Positions 1-12,599 of a DNA stretch of 64,000 bases are shown here, in pieces. The notes below the pieces were generated by a model, which saw only the letters and a program-made list of their open reading frames with translations, did no database searches and had not been told where the DNA came from. The DNA is from Nephrocerus scutellatus (taxonomy: Eukaryota; Arthropoda; Insecta; Diptera; Pipunculidae). Each line of letters starts with the position of its first letter. The stretch's first letter is position 1. Location: contig OX352764.1 of NCBI GenBank assembly GCA_947095585.1, positions 7,301,001 to 7,365,000 of the forward strand, written 5' to 3'. The translations under genes and the position numbers were made by a program.

Positions 1-752
1 GGAAGGGTGGGCATAAGCGTTAATAGCCAATCTGCCATAAGGGCGATTTATGCGAATACCATAACCTCGAAACTTGTACAACAGTGCCAAGAAGAATTGG
101 CCTCAATTAGCCAATTTCTGGGCATCACCATAGTATGGGTGCCGGGGCACAGTTATATAGTGGGTAATGAGAGGGCAGACGAATTATCTAAGATGGACGT
201 CGTTATGGACACCGGCTCTATTTAGAAGGCTAGCTGTCCAATGAGCTCAGTCTCTCATTCTCTCGTTTTTAAATACTAAGTCACAGCTCAGGTGGAGAAG
301 TCTGTCGAACTGCGCCATATCAATATTGATGTGGCCATCCTACCGCAAAAAGAAAACCACCGAGTTGTTATCCAGAACCCGGATAGATATTGCCAGAGTT
401 GTGGCTTTTAGCACTGGACACTGGCCAGTGGGCAGTCATGCTGCTAAGTTGGGTATACCGCACAACAATTTTTTCAGAAGTTGCAAAGATGAAAATGAGA
501 TAGAAACTCTCATACACTTCATATGCAGTTGTCCGGCCCTAGCAGGACCAAGACACCTCATTTTAGGTTAATCATTTTTTCACGACCTGAAAGAGCTCAC
601 AGATTAAAGGATCATCGAGCCAATCTCGTATCTGAACGCTACAGACTATCCATGTTAGATCCCCCGAGATTTGTGACATCATGGTGGCGCACACTATAGC
701 TAATTGAGGACATCGCAAGTACGGTGGGGTCTACCACTCTACCTACCTACCA
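1..752 (+). mobile_element. 3' end of a non-LTR retrotransposon (RNase H + C-terminal zinc-finger-like region), degenerate
   Basis: The frame from base 1 reads as the second half of a LINE RNase H domain, with SVNSQSAIRAI, then VWVPGHS and NERADELSK. The usual Asp of the V-D-S motif is Asn here. After a stop at 223-225 and frame shifts, the C-terminal block continues (TGHWPVGSHAAKLGI, then FFRSCKDENEIETLIHFICSC, a Cys/His-rich tail). It ends near a short (CTAC)n tail at about 735-750. The element is cut by the window edge and is dead because of stops, frameshifts and the Asp to Asn change. It shares domain order and wording with the minus-strand copy at 12.6-13.8 kb, so both belong to one family. 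The clade (I, R1 or LOA-like) cannot be settled without the RT. Confidence 0.8.
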
Positions 753-957
753 AAAGGAAAACTGAAAGTTTTTCTTAATCCCCACACACTTATTCCCACA
801 ATAGCTGTTTAGATTTTACTTCAAACTGAAATTTTTTACAGAATATCATCACTCCATTAGAGCAACAGAAAGTCTTCAAATGATTGAAATCCTCGAGCCC
901 ACATGTTAATATTCTCACATACATTCCCCACCGCACAGAAGAATCAGCTTCGGGTTC

Positions 958-1040
958 CACTAAATCATCATCATATTTGGCTCTACAACCGGAGTCCGGT
1001 TCAGTCCTCTCGCTACCCTCCTTCAGTTTAGAATTAAAAG
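958..1040 (-). mobile_element. Possible truncated 3' terminus of an RTE-like LINE
   Basis: Read on the minus strand, this stretch ends in GGTTGTAGAGCCAAATATGA followed by a (GAT)n tail. The same terminus closes the much longer RT relic at 22443-24190. Similarity fades beyond about 30-80 bases, so this would be a very short 5'-truncated copy. Confidence 0.35.
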
Positions 1041-3784
1041 CAAATCAAGAATTTCGACTTTACTTGGGTGCCTCACATACTCACAGACTCTGACCATTGT
1101 GAGTTGATGGACTAAAATGAAATCCTGTAGCGGTACGAATCCCTTTTATTTCATTGTTTCTTATCTGAAAGTTCCTTGTTGATCGAAACAACGCATCGCT
1201 CGCCCCATTGTGTTTAGTGTGTGTTGAATGTTCTTCTTCTTCTTCTCTGCACCCTTTTCCCCTTCAATTTCTCACTCTCACTAGCATTCTCTTGCTCTTC
1301 TTTGAAAGCCATTGAAAATCCTTTAAAATCCCTTCGTCTGTCAAAAGTTCATATCAATCCTTCGGAAATGTTTGCCAAAAAAGAAAATATACTTTTCGAC
1401 ACGACGTGATATTTGAACAACAACAGTTCGAAGCGCACAGCAAAAAAAAATCCAATCTATTTGGAAAAATATTTGCCAGGAACAGAGGAAAAAAATCCTT
1501 TTGTATGTTGTGTGCACGAGATGAAAGAAAGGAATTAAAACCAATGGAGGTACTGGCATATTTGGAATGGCTTCCCGCCAAACGATGGCTTTATGTCAAC
1601 TTCGATTTTGGCCGAAATTTTTCATCGCAGCAATCAGTTGAATCGTCCGGGCGCTGAAATACGTTTAAGCCAAAAGTCCACATCCTGGCTTGCAATTTGC
1701 CATTAAGGATGAATGGAGAGGAAATACTCATCCGCCGCACTCATTCGACAGATTGTAATGCAATTTTCGGAATGCTGAACGGACTGATGTGTGACGTCAA
1801 GCATCAGCATACAATCGAAATAAATCCGGCGCGAAATTGATGATGACGATGACGAGATGACAGACCCTGACACACGTGTCTTCCTACCAATTTGGAATTG
1901 TTTCGGGGAAATTAATCGTGAAATTGTTCTCCTTTCGTGTTTTACTTTTCGAATTTCATTTTAATTTCGAATTTATTCGCACAAAAATAACAGAACCCAA
2001 AACAAAAACAAAACCCACAGTGGGACTGTCACACGGCGATGCACTTGGCTCCAGCGGACGTAAATTAAAATTTTAATGAATGAACTGATTTCCGGATTCG
2101 CCTTTGCGCCACCTCCTTGTAAACAGCATGCGCTGACATGTGCTGACAGAGCCAACAATGCGTAGGTTGTGTTGGTGGAAGAGTATTCATTCGACGCCAA
2201 CATCTGATGGTGTAGTTGGAGCGGTCCTCGTTCTCTGCCGCCAGCGAACAATACCTTGAAGGGAAAGCAGAATAAGGAATTGCAAGAAACCTCAATTACA
2301 TTAATCGCGTCACTTACTCCTTCGAGAGCGATGTGTGCTCGTTTAATAGGGCACCTCAATTTTACATGTGCACGAGGTGTGAAATCGCAACTTACCCCAC
2401 CTCCGTCTCACCAACCACACAATTTCATCTCTTCGTCAATGACATACATAAATTATTATCGGATGAGTGACGTTTTGTTAACGAAAATCCTGCGCACATG
2501 AGGACGAGTTGAAGAAGTTGTTATCAAAGTTACCAAATTGATCACAACAGTAAGGTGGCTGGATTGTGGGTTGTAATTCTGTTGTTATAATGAAAAATTG
2601 TCCGAATAAGCTGTTTTTTCAAAATATTTTGACATTTGAATTCTGACTGTTTTATTATCTAAAGTGTGCATAAAAAAACAAAGAGGACAACTGTTATAAC
2701 TGTTGTTGTATACACATAAAACATAAATTATCTAAAACCAAACAAAATCATTTTTTATTTATAGTCTTTGTAGCTTAAAGCAAAAAAACCCTTTTTTTAA
2801 AAAAAAATAGTAAAACGCTATGGTTATTACGCATTTTCTGGAGAAAATTGACCTCAAAGTTAAAAATTAGCAGTGGCAAGACAACTGGGAAGGCGTTGAA
2901 GTTGGATATCTGAAGACTCAACGAAGATATCAACTTTATTTACACGCATTTACAAAGGCTTGTATTTCTTATAAAAGTAAAGTCCTAAACGAACTTTCAG
3001 GGTCAGGTTCAGGGTCAGGTCAGGGTACACTAAAGTAAGTTTTTTTCTTAAATCCCCGAAAAATCATGTCAACATTGGAGATAGACCCATACTGTAGAAC
3101 GATTTTTTTCTTAGAATATACCCAAGAATCATTTCTCAAATTATCCTTGATGAATTAGGGGACACCCTGTATATAAGCCTTGCATTAAATTGTAAGAGAA
3201 CGAAGCATTTGATTTACTATAAATATGTAGCGTTTTGCCGCAGGAGTTCGATAAGGTAATATTTGGAATTAAACCACAGCAGTTGAAAAGTTCTTGAAAA
3301 CAAATTGAGCTTTCACCTCCTGAGAGAATAGTACTGAAATACAGTGTTGTTGTAATAAGTGTTTTTATGTGCATAGAAAGTAATCACCTGTGTAATTTGT
3401 AAACCTTAGTTATTCTTTTACTTTTTATTAATTAAAGTTGTAATTTGTAAAATAATAAACTTGTGTTGTGTTGTGTTTTATTTGTAAAATCCTTTACAAA
3501 CTCAAAATCCTAAATTTCGTAACCATATTAAGAAGTAGCCAATCATTGCAATTTTATTCAATCCACATTAGGTAACAACTTTGAAGTTAAGTCTTCCATT
3601 ACAATCGTTCACTATACTTACTATTCATTACCACTAAGTATGTATATTTTGAAATTATATTTATTTTGGCACTTGGTTTAGTAGAGGGTGAAATTAAGAG
3701 CGTTACGAAAGTGCGACATGATGATTTAATTTTTTCACTACCCGCTACGCAGTGCTGATCAACCAAATATCCAATACACAAACC
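1041..3784. other. No gene seen; AT-rich unique sequence
   Basis: Several short open frames occur on both strands, but none has a recognisable domain or splice context. A small cluster of direct GGTCAGG repeats lies at about 3000-3026. The start of a degenerate minisatellite lies at the right end. Confidence 0.5.
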
Positions 3785-4345
3785 ACTAAACGCCTTTTGG
3801 AGTTTTTTGAGGTCTCTCGTGGGTCTTTTGGTGTTTTTTTTTGGAGGGGGGAGTCTTTCGGATGGTATTTTGGTGGTACTTTGAGGGTCTTTAGAGGGTA
3901 TTTTGGGGATCTTTTGGAAGGTTTTTGGGGGTACTTTTGGGATCTTTTGTAATGATTTTGTTGGTCTTTTAGGAGTGTTTGGGGGTCTTTTGGGAGTCTT
4001 TTTAAGGTCTTTTGCGAATGTTTTGGGGTTTTTTGGTAGTTTTTTGGGTGGTCTTTAGAGGGTCTTTTGGGATACTATTTGGAGTGTTCTGGAAGGTTTA
4101 AGGGGATATTTTTGAATGTAATTTGAGAGGTGTTTGGGATTCTTTCTTCTTTCCTTTTTTGGTGGTATTTGGGGTTTTTTTTTGTATTTTGAGAGACATT
4201 TTGGGAGTTTTTTGGGTGGTCTTTTAGAAGTCTTTCGAGGGTCTTTTGGGGGTATTTTTGGAGTGTTTTAATGGCTTTTAGGAGTTATTTTGGGGTCTAC
4301 TGAGAATTCTTTTGGTAGGTCCTTTAGGGGTCTTTGGAAATCTTT
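3785..4345 (+). repeat. Degenerate minisatellite, type A (GGTCTTTTGGGG-like, ~13-15 bp units)
   Basis: About 560 bases are made almost entirely of diverged copies of a 13-15 base motif close to GGTCTTTTGGGGGT, so the strand is strongly G/T rich. The same motif fills the Helitron-like elements at 6857-7571 (opposite orientation) and 49784-50250. Imperfect direct repeats (TACGCAGTG...TCAACCA) lie just outside at about 3746 and 4422. No Helitron-type terminus is visible at this copy. Confidence 0.8.
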
Positions 4346-6856
4346 TTTTTATATTGACTAATACATAATTTATGCTCTTGATATTATAAAGCGTTCTTAA
4401 TTATCCAGTTGTGACATTTTGTTACGCAGTGAACTCAACCATTCTGCTATGTTATATATCGAGTCGTGCGATAACATTCCATCGATCGGATTTAATATCT
4501 CCCTTTACTCGTCTTATCATTCTATTCACATGCATTTTAAGCGTATATATTAACCTTTAATATTTTAATAACGCCCAAGAAGTATAATTCCTAACGCGCG
4601 TGCCTTTTTTTTCACCAGACTCATTGTTGGCGAAGAGATTAATTATTGCCACTAATCTCACTGCTTCTTCGCTTTTTCTAATTCGTTCCACTGTGTACAT
4701 GTAAATACTTTAATGGAAATGTCAAAATGTTGAATTTTAAAAATTAATATTCCGCTAAAGGTAGTTAGCTATGGCTTTTAGGGGCGTTTCACCGAAAAAT
4801 TGCATGCGGGTTACTGCATTCGTCACGCAGGCACAACTCCCTCGGCAAAACATTAGAATGTGCTTCGTCGTATCGAGCTTCTAAGTTGCGTCTTCATCCC
4901 TTTTGCATTGGTCCTTTTTTTGTTTTCCTTTGGGACTGCGCGCACTCATGTAAAGTTCCTTCCGTGCTCCTTGGTACCCATTGTCAGCTTCTAATTGAAG
5001 ATTGTTCCGATCTGATGATGTGTGAGATTTGAATTGTGAATTGTGTGTGTGTCGTGATGCCATAATGTCCTCTCTTTTGTGCAAGTGTGACAAGGCGAGT
5101 AGATAATTTGACACTGAATTTGCTGGGTGCTGCGTGCAGGAAGCAAAAATTGGCTCGTGTCAACAGACGGCGTACATTTCCTTCACCAGTTGAAGGAGAA
5201 AGGAGTTGTTGTGGTGGCTGGTATGTGCAACCCTTGTGCATTTTCGGCGCCCACAATCCACATCACTTTCCGCTTACCATAGCGACTAACACAATGGGAC
5301 ACGCGATGTTCAGGGTGTGTTTGAGTGCCCGTTCCAATAATTTGCAAACTTCAAATTAAAATTTAAGACTTAAGCTCTTAAGGATTGGAATTTGTTCAAG
5401 TGGAAGATATGAATTTTTTATTGTTGTCCAGAAAAATCAGTTGAATTTGGTGAACAGTGAACTAAGGGAGTGAGAATACAACTTTCCTTACTTATTACTA
5501 AGAAATCCTTAAATTGAAAGCAAAATCCAAATCCCCATTGTTATGGAAATTCGAATGGATGAGATTTGAAATTAATTTTGAAATTTTTTAAGTGTGTACT
5601 TGATGGTGAAGGTGCAATGCTAGAGGGTAAATTTCATTCTAATTTGAAATGATACAATGCTTCTTCTCCCAACTGGCCATTTCATCATAAAATTATTTCG
5701 CTCCCCTCAAAAAGTCGCCTTATTATTCAACGACAAAAATTAATAAAGTTATCTAGGGTCATGTACACACAATCCTCCAGAAAAGGTCACCGTGGTCATT
5801 GTCAAGAACCAACACTATCGCCGAGAGAGATTTTTTTTTGTAAAAGTTCACACATGACACGAAGGGCAACCATAACAATCAAATAAAATTTCAGGCTTAA
5901 CGAGCTGTGTCATTACTCAACAACAACAACAAAAACAGACAGATCAACGCTTTTTTTTCTTTATGGGCTTCGCGCACAACATCATCATCTTTTCGCTCAC
6001 AACACGATATTTCAACACAAAAAGCGTCTAATTGTGGGACAATGTGTCCACTTGGATGCCTGTGGATAGAAGTCCGACAGATAACAAACTGATAAATTCA
6101 TGCCGCGTAAATTACGAGCACTCGCGCAAGTACTTTGGACTACGGAGGCATGTAGAGGATCATTTTTTATTGCCTCGACCGTACGTACACATAAGGAGTT
6201 ATCGAAGAGACATATCACAAAGCGATGTGGCGGCGTTGTCCATCAAACGCTGAGTCCATCGTCCATTGTCCATTGAAACTCATATTAGCATTCATTCTTT
6301 ATGCATGCTGCGCATGCGTAGCCCACAAAAAAAAGGGACAAAATAATGGCTTAACAGTAAGTGTCACTCTGCATGACATACAGCAGGCGACGACACGACG
6401 GCGATGGATTTTATGTGATCCAAATTCAAAAGCGCTTACAAGTGCGAGATAATCGAGTCAGCCGCCCTCGTTCATCCGCGTCACCGTGACGCGCACATTA
6501 ACGACACATTTTGATCTTGGAATTTGATATCTAAATCTTGGGCAGCAACAACACAACAGAACATTTTGATGGATTAATGATGAACAAATTACTTAATTGA
6601 ACTTCGGATCGACACTGTGTCAAATTCTGATTATTGACGCTAAAGATTACAGTGGTTGAATAGACGCGATAAGAATGTCGCCGGAAGTGTGACGTATCAC
6701 ACAAATATGTGCGTATTGTAGTTAAATCAAAATTTGTAGCTTCTTTGAAAGGCGTCTTTGTCTTGAGTCTGATTATCCAGAGACATAAAAATAATTATTT
6801 ATGAATGTATGTGGTTGTTAAGCAACTAAGTCCCCTTATAGAAATCTTAAGAATAA
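4346..6856. other. No gene seen
   Basis: Mixed AT-rich and moderately GC sequence with short random open frames only. I see no conserved domain, RNA gene or repeat boundary. Confidence 0.5.
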
Positions 6857-7571
6857 TCTATATATATCACTTCACTTGAGAACGGCTGGACCGATTTGGC
6901 CCGTTTTATATATATTTTATTATGTTCCCATAAGTCCGAATAAGGTGTATGCGAAAAAAAAAATTAGAAAAGTTGCCCGGAAAATTGCCTCTTAAAAAAA
7001 TCACAAAAGACCCTCCAAAAGACCCAAAAAAGACTCCAAAAAGACACCTAAAAGACCCCTAAAAGACCTCCAAAAGGCCAACATATGACCATCAGAAGAA
7101 TAAAAAAAAACCCAAAAAATCATTAAAGACCCCCAAAAGATCCTCAAAGGACATCCAAAAACCTATTAAAGATCCTCAAAAGACTTCCCAAAAGACCACC
7201 AAAAGACCTCAAAAAGACCCTCAAAGGACTCACAAAGGATCCAATAAATACTCCCCAGAACACCCTCAAAAGACCACCAAAAGACCATCAAAATAACCTC
7301 AAAGGACCCCCAGAAGACTCCAAAAAAGACCCGTTAAAGACCCCAAAAAGACTCCTAAAAGACCCCCCAAACGGCCAACAAAAGAATCATAAAAAAATCT
7401 TTAAAAAAACCCCAAGAGATCATCAAAGGACCCACTAAAAACCTTCAAAAGATCCTCAAAAGACCCCCAAAATACCACCCAGAGGACCCTATTTTCAAAA
7501 AGCTCTTCGCAAATCGATCACAAACAAATTTATTGAAAGTTGGACCGCACAACGTCTGTCGGGTCAGATAG
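6857..7571 (+). mobile_element. Non-autonomous Helitron-like element carrying a type A minisatellite
   Basis: The left end starts TCTATATATATCACTTCACT and runs into GAGAACGGCTGGACCGATTT, a terminus common in insect Helitron-like repeats. The right end reads CACAACGTCTGTCGGGTCAG then ATAGT, one base off the canonical CTAG|T. The flanks are A on the left and T on the right, as expected for insertion at AT. There are no terminal inverted repeats and no coding capacity. The right ~110 bases match, in reverse complement, the terminus at 49784-49895, so this is a family. The interior is the CCAAAAGACC minisatellite. Confidence 0.65.
6985..7480 (-). repeat. Type A minisatellite inside the Helitron-like element
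   Basis: Diverged 13-15 base units close to CCCCAAAAGACC, the reverse complement of the tract at 3785-4345. The array makes up most of the element's interior. Confidence 0.8.
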
Positions 7572-7584
7572 TCATTAATAAAAT

Positions 7585-9290
7585 TCTTTCACATTTCTTA
7601 TAGAATTCAATCAATCAGAGTCTTTTCAATTCCATAGGCATTCATTCATTCACAAAAGAGCTTGATGCTAGACTCTGTCAAATGCCTTGGAAATATCATT
7701 GTGCTTTCATCAAATTTGTGAATAGACTTGTTCCACTGTTCAGAGAGATATGTCATCATCAGAAAACCGTAGCGATGTTCGCTAAGGATTTCACGAGATG
7801 CAAGGTAAGGTTCGCCTTTTTAGAAACATGCTGAACAAAGGCTGTTTTCAAATTCTTTTGGATGACTCCAGAAGAATACGAGAAATAGAAAAGCCTGCGC
7901 AGTGGCAAAGCCAACGTTGAAGAACACCTCTTCAAAACTATAGCGGGAATAATATCAGGCCCAGCAGATTTGTGAATGTTGAGATCAATTAATACTCTAG
8001 CTACTTGACGAGTACGAAAGTAGATCTGTCCCATAGAGGATTAGACTCTTAAGAGTACAGGCGGCAACAACGCGCTATTTGGTAGCGTGAAGCAAGCAGA
8101 TTGGCCTTGTCTATGGAGCTGACGGTTGGAATGTTTTTGTGAATGAGCGTTGGAATTGAATATTTTTAATTCTTTTCACGAATGACCAAAAATTATTGCT
8201 TCCTTTGGACAATTGAAGTATTTTTTTCTCAGTTTCTGGTCATAGTCAAATAGACTCAAATAGACTCATTTGAATTGGGTTCGCTTTTCCACAGTGGGGT
8301 TTATTTTATATAACCGAAAGCATACCTTCCGGTCCCTAGAAGCCTCTTTGCAGCTTAAATCATACCAAGAATTTTCCTTTGGCTTGATACATTTGTCCTG
8401 TAAGGGATCAATTGACTCATACCCTCGTGGATTATGCATGTGATCGTATCAGAAATGGCATCCATACCACTAATGGCATTAAGTGGCCAGTTAATACTCA
8501 TAAAGAAATTGTTGAGGCCATCGCAGCCATACTTTTCTTTTATGAGTTTTGTCTTTAACTGCGTGGTTTGACGAGAAATTAGCTGATACTACACAATGGT
8601 CTGAAGAGGTGATAACACACTGACAGTGTATGTGTTTAGAATGGGATGTAAGAAACCAACCAAGGGTATTAGCGTGATGATGATTTCTAATGTCTGGAAT
8701 CCAAATGTGCTTATTCACATGCTCCGCAAATAAGTCAACATCCCTTCCTTGTGGTGTTGTTAATCCTGAATAGCGAAGCCAACTAGAATTGTGTACATTA
8801 AAAACGCCCGCAATGACGATTTCTGAATATTGATCAAGTGATAAAATTCCAATAATAGAGTCAGACCGTTCATCTTACTTAATACAAGTTGAGACACTGT
8901 CTAAATTAGGGCTTCTCTATGTAAAGCTGTAGTGAGTGTTATGCTTACGCACTTTGACTTTGAGCCAAATGAAATTAAATTCCACGTTGGGGCAATGGTT
9001 GATTCCAAGCACAGTGGGTTTGATCAGCTACATCACTACGTACATAGATGGCGAGACCGCGGTGGGTAGTAAAAAGTACTGGCACCATGTTGTATGCAGG
9101 CCAACCGAACTTCGAAACATTAGATTCAGCGTCAGCGATTTTGTTGGTGCCAGAATAGCAGGTTTATGATCTCCTAAATGGACACACCTTGCAAAGAGAT
9201 CCGATTTATTGTTATACTATTGTCACAGCATAGGTCCAAGGTTTAGCCCACAGGATTTACCTGATAGTTGTCTTAGGGTCCATACCGTTT
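7585..9290 (-). mobile_element. Jockey-like LINE relic: endonuclease and N-terminal reverse transcriptase
   Basis: Reading the minus strand from about 9290 down, the APE-type endonuclease comes first. GLAIYVRSDVA is near 9060, IVIAG-FNVHNSSWLRYSG near 8800, and the C-terminal SDHCVVSANFSSN motif near 8590. The linker to the RT follows. The RT block HKSAGPDIIPAIVLKRCSS, LALPLRRLFYFSYSSG lies at 7790-7980. RT motif A survives as DISKAFDRV followed by a stop (about 7690). Frameshifts and stops run throughout and no YADD box remains, because the copy is cut off just beside the Helitron-like element. A sister copy with the same wording is at 20245-21150 (+). The order EN then RT and the KSAGPDGIPAIVLKRC signature are typical of the jockey clade. 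Confidence 0.85.
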
Positions 9291-10882
9291 TTGCAGCCTT
9301 TTACGTCACTATTTTTAGATGTTTCTTCCACGTGAGTGTCTTATCTGGGATATTTCCTACGTATTAAGCTAATCCTAATTTAATCCTAAATTAAAGTTTT
9401 TTTTATGAATATATTCTCATTCATGAGTTCTTTGCATAAGGGTACATGCAGACACTTTAATCTCCGAACAGGGTGAAATTGCGTAACATATGGAAATGAT
9501 AGATGTTTTTGCAAAGAGCTTCGTCTCTTCTTAACCTAATCCGTAACCTCCCGCATTCGTCATGTCACGTTCAAATATCATTAATCAAAGCAAATAGCAG
9601 AACAACTTCTGAAACAATATTTACCCGAACCCCATCATGTATACCTTGGAAGACATTCGTCTCAGTATAAGCGAAATTGAAGTTGCAGCTATCTAAACCC
9701 GAGCAACCAAGCAACCAACCCTCCAACTCAGAGAAGGTAAAGTGCTAAATACAGGAGAAAAATCTCTGCAATTTTCACCCCATTTCCACCCCCAACAAAC
9801 AAACTTTCACTCAGGAAAAATTAACAATTAATCTTTGGATTTGTTTTGGCGCAAGGATGTCATCTCCTATTGTGGAATAATAACAGCGACACTTTGTCTT
9901 ACCACCATAACCATTAACCCACAACCCACCACCAACAGCCGCTAGCAACAACGATCAACACGCGACTAGCGGACGATTAATTTAATGATTTCTGGTTAAA
10001 AGGCGATTTCCTTCACCCGAAAGATAACAAAAACCAACGATGGTAAACGGACTGCATCATCATATTTTCATCTTAACTTGTCTGCTGTCTGACTGTCAGG
10101 ATGAACTTGACAGTAGCTAACGCTACGGGTGAAGTTTCTCACGAACATACAGTCAAAGTCCAAAGTGAAAGCGAAACGCAAGGCAAATAGTGGGTGATGA
10201 TGAGACGATGGACAATGCGAGTCCTTTCTGTAATGCATAGAAAGCCACGCTAATGATGCACTAGCGTTAAAGTCCTTAGTCATCCTGGCGGTTGGTTGGT
10301 TCCTGCACACCATCGGAAGGAAGCTGGCATTCGTGGTATTTTGCAATTCATAATTATTTCCCTCCGCTTCTTTCTTCTTCTTTATTCCCCGTACAATAAG
10401 AATGAATCCTGCGAACAGGATGAGAAACTGAACTGCGACCGCTCTGTGTGCATTTTTGTTGTCTTCCAGAGCGCTTTTGTTTCGACGAAATTAATTTCCT
10501 TAATAGCCATCTGCACATTGAGGAGCTCCTACAAAGGAACGGAATAAAATACAGAATGCTCGGAGTTCAGTCAAGAGTAGCCATCTTCATCTTCGTTATC
10601 TTCATTCTCATTCCATGGATGAATAAAAAATCTGGTATAAGTGAGCGACTCGACTCATGACTGTAACTGGCAACTGTCCTTAATGCTTTGAGGCATCATT
10701 TGGCACGTTCCATGCAGCAGCACAACTGATGATGCGCTGATGGCGTCGTGGCATGGCATATCATTTCATTCAGATGATAAGGATGTGGCATTTGAAGCGA
10801 CTTGCCATGATGTTGTGCTTCACAGGGCACCATTAGTATCGTTGGAATTAATCGTCGGAGTTTGAAGTTTGTCAGAGAGTGC

Positions 10883-10910
10883 TATATATAGTGCGTCTTG
10901 CAACTCATTT
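10883..10910 (+). promoter_or_regulatory. Weak TATA-box plus Inr candidate
   Basis: TATATATA begins at 10883 and a TCATTT initiator match has its A at 10907. The spacing of 24 bases is shorter than the usual ~30. No downstream exon could be tied to it, though it lies upstream of, and on the same strand as, the gene that starts at 19166. Chance occurrence is quite possible. Confidence 0.2.
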
Positions 10911-11395
10911 TCCGGGATAAGACAAGGAAGTGCGTCCCGTGCGTGCATTAAGTCGAATGATAATTTTCTGTTCAATCTGCACGCATCGTGTTCACGGACA
11001 GTCCACTTGGAGTTGTAGTTTATTCAACTACAACCTTTTGTGAAATTAAAATCTGATGATCTACTGCTCTAATGTATGTTTCGAATCGTTATTTATAATA
11101 TACCCATATATGGTGTATACTGTATAGTTTACCATACGAAAGAGTGTGTGGAAAGGGGAAGCTCTTATTGGGTAGGTATGATGTGCAGAGCCTACAGAAA
11201 CTAAGCGGAAACTCTGTGCGAGAAAATTGATGCGTTGTTCCAGTCGACAATACTGTAAATACTGTAGAGTGGCATATCTCTGTAATTAAGAAACTTGCAC
11301 AACAGTCTTCCTTAAGGACCTTCTAAAAGCGATCGAAATATGAAACAATACCTTCAGCGTTCTTTCTGATTGTCACTCTCAGAATTGTTTCCCCG

Positions 11396-11475
11396 ATCTG
11401 TAAGAAATGAGACCGACTAAAGTGCGTCAACTACACAGGAATTAGTCTCCTTAACATCGCCCATCAGATCCGTAT
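11396..11475 (+). mobile_element. Short LINE reverse transcriptase relic
   Basis: One frame reads ICKK-stop-DRLKC then VNYTGISLLNIAHQI. This matches the N-C-NYRGISLL-TAYKI block that precedes RT motif A in RTE-like insect LINEs (compare CSNYRGIMLLSTAYKI at about 45.94 kb). Nothing else of the element is recognisable around it. Confidence 0.5.
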
Positions 11476-12599
11476 TGTCTTAACGCCTGCCACTTATCAA
11501 CAACCTGATTTTTTTAGTCAATTATTTATTCCACTTCTGATATTAGTGTTAGTCAGTAAATAACGAAACTTACAAGCTATATTAGTACTCAATCACATGT
11601 ATGTCAACTTATGGTACACAATTATCTTGAATAAAGCTTTTTAGTTTGCTCGCGTCTTCTTCACATTCGAGCGGTACCTACATCGATCGTAAGCACTTCA
11701 TTGAGGAAGTACAATGCCCAACTTATCATAAAAAGAATGCCATTCCTTGACTCCTCTGCATGCGAAGTACCATCTCGCACATGTGAATTCGCATAAATGT
11801 GAGATCATCAAGTCATGTCAAGTAACTAAGGAACTGAGCCTCCAACCAGCGAGTAGAATATTTGTATTAAAATCATCCTATGTATCAACTGTGCAATAAT
11901 CAGCCAAGGTGGAAGCGAGAAGTAAACTCACTTTGTACGTTGCGAGTTCCGCTCCAATGCTTATACATTTTTAATATTTCCTGACTCATTCCTTTGTTGG
12001 CCGCCGTCGGGGATTTAGCGGGATTTATTTTCAAAACTTTTGTATAATTTCAATAAAACTGCTAATCTTCAGTAAACGGGTGAGTGGAATACCATCCTAA
12101 GCTACTCTTTGTGTTGTAGTTATGCTAAGCAACAGCAAGCATATCATTACCAGTTAAAGTTTCATGGAAACTTCATGTGCCCTCTTGTAGCGTAATGAAT
12201 TAACAATTGGAAATTTTTCATCAACAGGCTGTAGCATTAAGCATATGGATATAGAAGGTTTATGAAATTTCACTGCAAGTTTTGTGGGAAACAGGAAACC
12301 ATTACGAGTATTGAGTAGCAGAGTTTATAAAAAAAACAACACAAATAAGGTCTGCAATTGCCTATAAATTTTAAAAACTTTGAAAAGCTCTGCAACTAAA
12401 CTACTAGTTGCTAATATGAAATTGAAGGTTGAAATGATGTTTGGAGTTACACTTTTAAATTTTACGTTTTACAAACTCGTACGTTCGATTTGTCAACAAA
12501 GTTGGAAAGGTAACATTTGTGCTGGATTAAAGCTCAGAATCAGCTTGTAATATGATGTTTGCTCTCACGAAGAGGTCTTTTCAGCACTCTGCTCAACAC

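Larger units (their letters stand above)
9291..12599. other. No gene seen, apart from a small RT relic and a weak promoter-like site
   Basis: Mostly unique sequence with short unsupported open frames. The two items I can point to (10883-10910 and 11396-11475) are listed separately. Confidence 0.5.
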
